Shown piece by piece: positions 7,036-10,710 of a stretch of DNA of 10,710 nt. The DNA lies in contig JAGVUS010000301.1 of NCBI GenBank assembly GCA_019136175.1, positions 1 to 10,710 of the forward strand, written 5' to 3'. The DNA is from Chloroflexota bacterium. GTDB taxonomy: Bacteria; Chloroflexota; Anaerolineae; Anaerolineales; Anaerolineaceae. A program made the position numbers and the translations under genes. Numbering within the stretch: the stretch's first letter is position 1; each line of letters starts with the position of its first letter. The notes beneath the pieces are model-generated. The model was not told the DNA's origin. It made no database searches and saw only the letters and a list, made by a program, of their open reading frames with translations.

Positions 7036-8324
7036 AACAGCAACAGCCAGTAAAGTACAATTCCATTCCAGGCGGAGATGACATTACGCGAGCCATCCTA
7101 CCCAACGGCGTTGTTGTTCTGACACGTGAAAATTTTAACAGCCCATCCGTTGTTATTCAAGGATACTTGCCGGGGGGCAGCATCTTTGACCCGGCAGAAA
7201 AGCTGGGTCTGGCTCACTTCACAGCAACCTGCCTGATGCGCGGTACCCAAAGCCAGACCTTTCAGGAGATCTATGATACTCTGGAATCCGTAGGGGCAAG
7301 CCTGGGTTTTGGGGCAAGCGTTCACAATATCAATTTTGCCGGGCGGTCCTTGGCGGAAGACCTGCCCCTGCTGCTGGAACTGGTTACTGCCAGTGTGATG
7401 GAACCAACCTTCCCAAAGGAGCATGTGGAGCGGGTGCGGGCACAATTCCTGACTCACCTTGCCATCCGGGAGCAGGATACCGAGGAGCGCGCATCCCTTG
7501 CCCTGGATGAAATTCTCTTTCCAAACCATCCCTATGGCACACCAGAGGATGGATACATCGAAACCATTCAGCGGATCCAGCGGGAGGATCTTATCCGCTT
7601 CCAAGCAGAAAACTTCGGACCGGGCGGGGCTGTTATCGTTGTCGTGGGGGCAGTCAGCAGCACTGATGTCATGGATCACATTTACAAGACTGTGGCAACC
7701 TGGCGCAATCCTCGACAAAACACCCCTCCCGCCCTGCCAGTCCCCCAGCCAATGCAGCAAACCATCCGAAAACACATCCCATTGCCTGGAAAAAGCCAGA
7801 CAGACCTGTTTATCGGAACCCATGGACCCAAACGTACAGCCCCGGAATACCTTGCCGCCTCCCTGGGAAACAATATCCTTGGGCAATTCGGCATGATGGG
7901 ACGGATTGGCGATGTGGTCCGGGAGCAGGCGGGACTGGCATACGCGGCGTCCACCAGCCTGAATGCCTGGCACCAGGGTGGTTCCTGGGAAGTATCCGCC
8001 GGTGTCAATCCCGCCAACCTCGACCGAGCCATTGACCTGATCACTCGGGAATTGGAACGGTTTGTTCGTGAGCCGGTTTCCCATGATGAGTTGCAGGACA
8101 GCCAGGCAAACTATATCGGGCGGCTGCCCCTGTCACTGGAATCCAATGCCGGGGTTGCCGGTGCAATCCTGAACCTGGAAAGATTCCAATTGGGTCTTGA
8201 CTATTACAGGCTATACGCAGACCGTATCGCCGCCATTTCACCAGATGAGATCCTGTCCGCTGCCCAAGCCTTCATCCACCCAGAACACCTGGCGATTGTA
8301 TCCTCCGGTCCAGAGTTGGAGTAA
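7032..8324 (+). CDS. M16 family peptidase homologue, non-catalytic partner subunit
   Basis: This 430-aa M16 protein has the same length as its upstream neighbour but a destroyed zinc site: the position of HxxEH reads HFTAT (62-66), with only the first His left. It keeps the Arg/Tyr pair of the C-terminal half in VREQAGLAYAAS (Arg297 and Tyr304), which in bacterial M16 heterodimers belongs to the subunit lacking the zinc motif and helps hold the substrate. The start at 7032 overlaps the preceding stop as ATGA, with GGGGAGG upstream. An in-frame ATG at 6966 lies inside the previous gene and is rejected. The expected role is to pair with the catalytic subunit and complete its active site, as known for M16B heterodimers such as the Sphingomonas pair and the mitochondrial processing peptidase. 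That the two form a complex is inferred from the complementary residues and the coupled genes. Confidence 0.9.
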   Translation: MKQQQPVKYNSIPGGDDITRAILPNGVVVLTRENFNSPSVVIQGYLPGGSIFDPAEKLGLAHFTATCLMRGTQSQTFQEIYDTLESVGASLGFGASVHNINFAGRSLAEDLPLLLELVTASVMEPTFPKEHVERVRAQFLTHLAIREQDTEERASLALDEILFPNHPYGTPEDGYIETIQRIQREDLIRFQAENFGPGGAVIVVVGAVSSTDVMDHIYKTVATWRNPRQNTPPALPVPQPMQQTIRKHIPLPGKSQTDLFIGTHGPKRTAPEYLAASLGNNILGQFGMMGRIGDVVREQAGLAYAASTSLNAWHQGGSWEVSAGVNPANLDRAIDLITRELERFVREPVSHDELQDSQANYIGRLPLSLESNAGVAGAILNLERFQLGLDYYRLYADRIAAISPDEILSAAQAFIHPEHLAIVSSGPELE

Positions 8325-8329
8325 TTCCC

Positions 8330-8713
8330 ATGCTGCGGACAGGCATTGACCTGGTGGAGATCAACCGGCTGGAAAACCTTCGACCGGAGATCCGGGAGCG
8401 ATTCCTCCAAAGGGTGTTCACCCCCGGCGAATTACAAGATGCCCATGGCAGCCTGCAAATGCTTTCCGGGCGGTTTGCTGCCAAGGAGGCTGTTGCCAAG
8501 GCATTACAGACCGGCATTGGTCCCATCGGTTGGCAGGATATTGAAATCCGCAAAGGCACTGCAGGCGAACCCATATTAACCCTGCATGGAGCTGCCCAGG
8601 AACTTGCCGAAGGTCTGGGATTGGTGGAGTGGTCGGTCAGCATCAGCCACACCCGGCAGTATGCTGTGGCGTGCGTGGTAGCCCTGGGTAAAGACCGGGA
8701 GAACAGGAAATGA
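8330..8713 (+). CDS. acpS: Holo-[acyl-carrier-protein] synthase
   Basis: AcpS transfers the 4'-phosphopantetheine group from CoA to the conserved serine of apo-ACP, activating it for fatty acid synthesis. The 127-aa length is normal. Diagnostic motifs are GIDLVEI at the N-terminus (Asp7, a Mg2+ ligand), LSGRFAAKEAVAKAL (45-59, with Glu53) and WSVSISHTRQYAVACVV near the C-terminus (His107). The ATG at 8330 lies 5 nt after the M16 partner stop codon, with GGAG (8318-8321) 8 nt upstream. Its own stop overlaps the next start as ATGA. It is embedded in the operon and so is probably expressed with the peptidases and the phosphoesterase, although no functional link is obvious. Confidence 0.94.
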   Translation: MLRTGIDLVEINRLENLRPEIRERFLQRVFTPGELQDAHGSLQMLSGRFAAKEAVAKALQTGIGPIGWQDIEIRKGTAGEPILTLHGAAQELAEGLGLVEWSVSISHTRQYAVACVVALGKDRENRK

Positions 8714-10338
8714 AAATTCTTTCGGTCAGCGATCTTGAAATGGGATTCCTGTATTCCCCCCGAATTGCTGAACGATTTTATGACGTGGATATGATCATTT
8801 CCTGTGGTGATCTTCCATATTATTACCTGGAGTATATGATCAGCATGCTGAACATCCCGCTTTACTATGTGCGCGGAAATCATGCCGCCCAGGTGGAGAG
8901 CGGATTCGGAGGAGATCGAACCCATCCATGGGGTGCAGTGGATATGCACCGCCGGGTGGTGGAGGATGACACAGGATTGCTGCTTGCCGGGATTGAGGGC
9001 AGTCTGCAATACAATAACGGTCCCCACCAATATAACCAGGATGAAATGTGGTGGATGGTGTGGATGCTGGTTCCACAACTTTTTTTTAACCGAATTCGTT
9101 TCGGGCGCTACCTGGATATTTTTATTACACACGCTCCTCCATTCGGCATCCACGATCGGGATGACCGCCCACACCAGGGAATCAAGGCTTTCAACTGGCT
9201 GATTCGGGTGTTTCAACCAACCCTGCACCTGCATGGACACATCCACCTCTACACCCAGAATGTTGTTCCGGTTACAAGGGTAAATCATACCCAGGTCATC
9301 AATACATATGGCTACCGTGAGATAAAATTTGACTTGCCAGGAAAGCGTGGCGAACTTTCCCGTGCCCAATTGAAAATCGCCAATTCGGAGGTGATTATGC
9401 CAACCGACTCCCCTCCCCCCATTCGAAAAATGGCAAATGAGGATTTTAACAATGCCATCCGGAAGGGTTTCTGGCGGTCTGTTGTGAGCTGGTTAAAAAA
9501 GAAGGATGACCGCTTGCTCCCTTTTGATGAATACAGAAAGCGGCTTCCGTTTTCCAGTGAACACTACCTGGGGATGCGCCAGATCGAGATCGATCGAATT
9601 GTGGGCAGTGTTGGTCGATACCAGGATTTTGATGGAGCGTTTTTGCCCCGCCATGAACGGATTCGCCCCCGGTGGGAAAGTATTGATACCGCCCATTTGC
9701 AGGATGTGATTTTACCCCCCATTGAAGTCTACAAGATTGGCGAAATTTATTTTGTCCGGGATGGTAATCACCGTGTTTCTGTTGCACGGGAAAAAGGTCA
9801 GCTTTACATTGACGCACAGGTAATTGAAATTGATGTTCCATTCCCGGTGGATGAAAACACCAGCCTGGATGATCTAATTCTTGCCAGGGAACAACAAATG
9901 TTCCAGCAGGATACCCACCTGCACGAACTCCGCCCCGGTTCGGATGTCCGCTTATCCATCCCCGGATTGACCACCCAACTATTGGACCATATCCGAACAC
10001 ACCAATGGTTCATGGGAGAACGCCGTCAGCAGGAGATCCTGTGGGAGGAAGCAGTTACGGATTGGTATGATGAGGTATATATGCCTCTTATCCGTGTCAT
10101 TCGGGAACAAAACATCCTTGAATCGTTTCCGGGCAGGACAGAGGCGGATTTATACCTGTGGATCATCGAGTATCTCTGGTACCTGCGGGAAGAATTGCAG
10201 GAAATCAGCCTGGATGAAGCAGCCCAACAATTTACAAACACCTATTCCACAACACCGATAAACAAGTTGTTCCGAATTATCCGCAATATCGGCAGGGTTT
10301 ATCCAGACGATGAACCAATCCAGCCAGTGGATGGTTAA
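8710..10338 (+). CDS. Metallophosphoesterase fused to a ParB-like (DGNHR) domain protein
   Basis: This 542-aa protein has two parts. Residues 1 to about 215 form a calcineurin-like metallophosphoesterase: SVSDLE (Asp8), SCGDLPYY (Asp34), RGNHAA (Asn57, His58), THAPPFG (His141) and HGHIH (His177, His179). The first motif reads D-L-E rather than the usual D-x-H. Residues from about 235 form a second unit. It has an N-terminal segment (ANEDFNNAIRKGFWRSVVSWL), a ParB/sulfiredoxin-like block with KIGEIYFVRDGNHRVSVARE (342-361, Asp351, His354 and Arg355), and a helical C-terminus with FPGRTEADLYLWIIEYLWYL (473-492). I recall similar free-standing proteins in Chloroflexota that begin near residue 241. 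The start at 8710 overlaps the acpS stop by 4 nt. A strong internal ribosome binding site and ATG lie at the junction of the halves. The phosphoesterase substrate and the role of the ParB-like half are unknown; no partner ParA is present in the window. Confidence 0.85.
   Translation: MKILSVSDLEMGFLYSPRIAERFYDVDMIISCGDLPYYYLEYMISMLNIPLYYVRGNHAAQVESGFGGDRTHPWGAVDMHRRVVEDDTGLLLAGIEGSLQYNNGPHQYNQDEMWWMVWMLVPQLFFNRIRFGRYLDIFITHAPPFGIHDRDDRPHQGIKAFNWLIRVFQPTLHLHGHIHLYTQNVVPVTRVNHTQVINTYGYREIKFDLPGKRGELSRAQLKIANSEVIMPTDSPPPIRKMANEDFNNAIRKGFWRSVVSWLKKKDDRLLPFDEYRKRLPFSSEHYLGMRQIEIDRIVGSVGRYQDFDGAFLPRHERIRPRWESIDTAHLQDVILPPIEVYKIGEIYFVRDGNHRVSVAREKGQLYIDAQVIEIDVPFPVDENTSLDDLILAREQQMFQQDTHLHELRPGSDVRLSIPGLTTQLLDHIRTHQWFMGERRQQEILWEEAVTDWYDEVYMPLIRVIREQNILESFPGRTEADLYLWIIEYLWYLREELQEISLDEAAQQFTNTYSTTPINKLFRIIRNIGRVYPDDEPIQPVDG
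9387..9399 (+). promoter_or_regulatory. Strong internal Shine-Dalgarno and in-frame ATG within the phosphoesterase/ParB-like gene
   Basis: GGAGGTGAT (9387-9395) matches the anti-Shine-Dalgarno end of 16S rRNA over nine bases. It is followed by ATG at 9397-9399, which is in frame with the long gene (codon 230). Initiation here would give a separate 313-aa protein (9397-10338) holding the ParB-like domain and the C-terminal helical region. The site falls exactly between the two recognisable halves. It may be a working internal start, or a relic of a time when the two halves were separate, adjacent genes. A further in-frame ATG at 9430 lacks such a site. Confidence 0.55.
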
Positions 10339-10344
10339 CAGGAA

Positions 10345-10575
10345 TCAATTGGTTTCGCGAATTCCAATCCACAGGTGATTGGGTTGAATCATGCGGGTGG
10401 ACCGCACCTCCATCCCTCCCATCCGGCTGGTTACATTTTGAATCATGCTTGGGTGAACATAAACAAGGTCAGGCTGTCTGCCGTATTTTCGGAGATAGTA
10501 TGAAGATGCTTCTGCAATTTTGGCAGCCAGGTCCAGCCTGGGATTATTATCAAACCATAACATGCCAACTTTCAT
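10345..10575 (-). CDS. Small conserved-looking protein of unknown function (76 aa)
   Basis: The protein begins MKVGMLWFDNNPRLDLAAKI and continues with a helix-forming stretch (AEASSYYLRKYGRQPD) and short beta-like segments (LVYVHPSMI, HLWIGI). This pattern suggests a small soluble alpha/beta protein. There is no signal peptide, membrane span or cysteine pair. The start at 10575 has a good ribosome binding site (GGGAGGG, ending 4 nt before the ATG). I recall similar short proteins starting with a K-x-G-M-L-W-F-D motif in Chloroflexota, with no known function. It lies 13 nt downstream of the stop codon of another leftward gene, so the two are probably co-transcribed. Its 3' end converges on the phosphoesterase gene with only 6 nt between stop codons. 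Confidence 0.8.
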   Translation of the reverse strand: MKVGMLWFDNNPRLDLAAKIAEASSYYLRKYGRQPDLVYVHPSMIQNVTSRMGGMEVRSTRMIQPNHLWIGIRETN

Positions 10576-10588
10576 GCAACCCTCCCTG

Positions 10589-10710
10589 CTAACGATTGAA
10601 CATGGGAACTTTAAAAGTGATCCAGGCGTGACCCAGCATCACCATGAATTGATCTTTTTCCAGCACATCATCGGTACCTGTGTCACCTGCTGCCAGGAAC
10701 TTCCTTGAGC
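10589..10710 (-). CDS. Unidentified protein, C-terminal end (runs off the right edge)
   Basis: Reading leftward from the window edge, one frame is open for 39 codons and ends with TAG at 10591-10589, 13 nt before the start of the 76-aa gene. The residues include KFLAAGDTGTDDVLEKDQF, and the protein ends with GHAWITFKVPMFNR. The other two leftward frames are closed by stops, and the close spacing to a well-supported gene with its own ribosome binding site makes this the likely upstream partner in an operon. The fragment is too short to assign to a family. Confidence 0.55.
   Translation of the reverse strand, partial: SRKFLAAGDTGTDDVLEKDQFMVMLGHAWITFKVPMFNR

Noticed and set aside
7098..8084. 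A 328-codon leftward open frame antisense to the second M16 gene
   Set aside because: Its translation is low-complexity and Gly/Gln/Cys-rich without domains; it is explained by the codon bias of the M16 gene on the other strand.
8272..9369. A 365-codon leftward open frame antisense to acpS and the phosphoesterase
   Set aside because: It lies opposite two genes with clear catalytic motifs, its translation looks like no protein family, and no ribosome binding site or operon context supports it.
10339..10400. Possible bidirectional terminator between the convergent genes
   Set aside because: Only 6 nt separate the stop codons, and the nearby inverted repeats have stems of just 5-6 bp with no T run.

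Overview
The window looks like an ordinary chromosomal segment of a bacterium, most likely a member of the Chloroflexota (Anaerolineae-like). This is an inference from gene types: a branched-chain-type 2-oxoacid dehydrogenase operon, a paired M16 peptidase locus, a metallophosphoesterase joined to a ParB-like domain, and a small 'MKVGMLWFD' protein that I associate with that phylum from memory. Coding density is very high. I see no tRNA, rRNA, insertion sequence, CRISPR array or phage gene.

The left half is one leftward operon. In transcription order it holds an FAD/NADP oxidoreductase of the adrenodoxin reductase (FprA) type (4955-3621), E1 alpha (3566-2583), E1 beta (2590-1607) and the lipoyl-bearing E2 acyltransferase (1598-285) of a branched-chain 2-oxoacid dehydrogenase-like complex. 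E1 alpha and E1 beta overlap by 8 nt, and E2 starts 8 nt after E1 beta. No E3 (dihydrolipoamide dehydrogenase) is present; the flavoprotein does not replace it because it lacks the N-terminal redox-disulfide motif. A perfect 15-bp hairpin (236-275) follows E2 and is probably the terminator. Beyond it is the start of another leftward gene of unknown function, cut by the window edge.

An AT-rich divergent intergenic region (4956-5076) separates this operon from a tightly packed rightward operon. That operon holds a single-span membrane protein of unknown function (5077-5736), two 430-aa M16 peptidase homologues (5743-7035 and 7032-8324), AcpS (8330-8713), and a 542-aa protein with an N-terminal calcineurin-like phosphoesterase and a C-terminal ParB-like 'DGNHR' domain (8710-10338). 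The M16 pair divides its parts: the first subunit has the zinc site and lacks the R/Y pair, while the second has lost the zinc site and keeps the R/Y pair, which fits an obligate heterodimer.

At the right edge, two leftward genes converge on the operon: a 76-aa conserved-looking protein (10575-10345) and, just upstream of it, the C-terminal end of an unidentified gene.

The most unusual feature is inside the phosphoesterase/ParB-like gene. At the junction of the two halves sits a nearly ideal Shine-Dalgarno sequence (GGAGGTGAT, 9387-9395) followed by an in-frame ATG (9397). This suggests either two products from one gene or a recent fusion of two adjacent cistrons.
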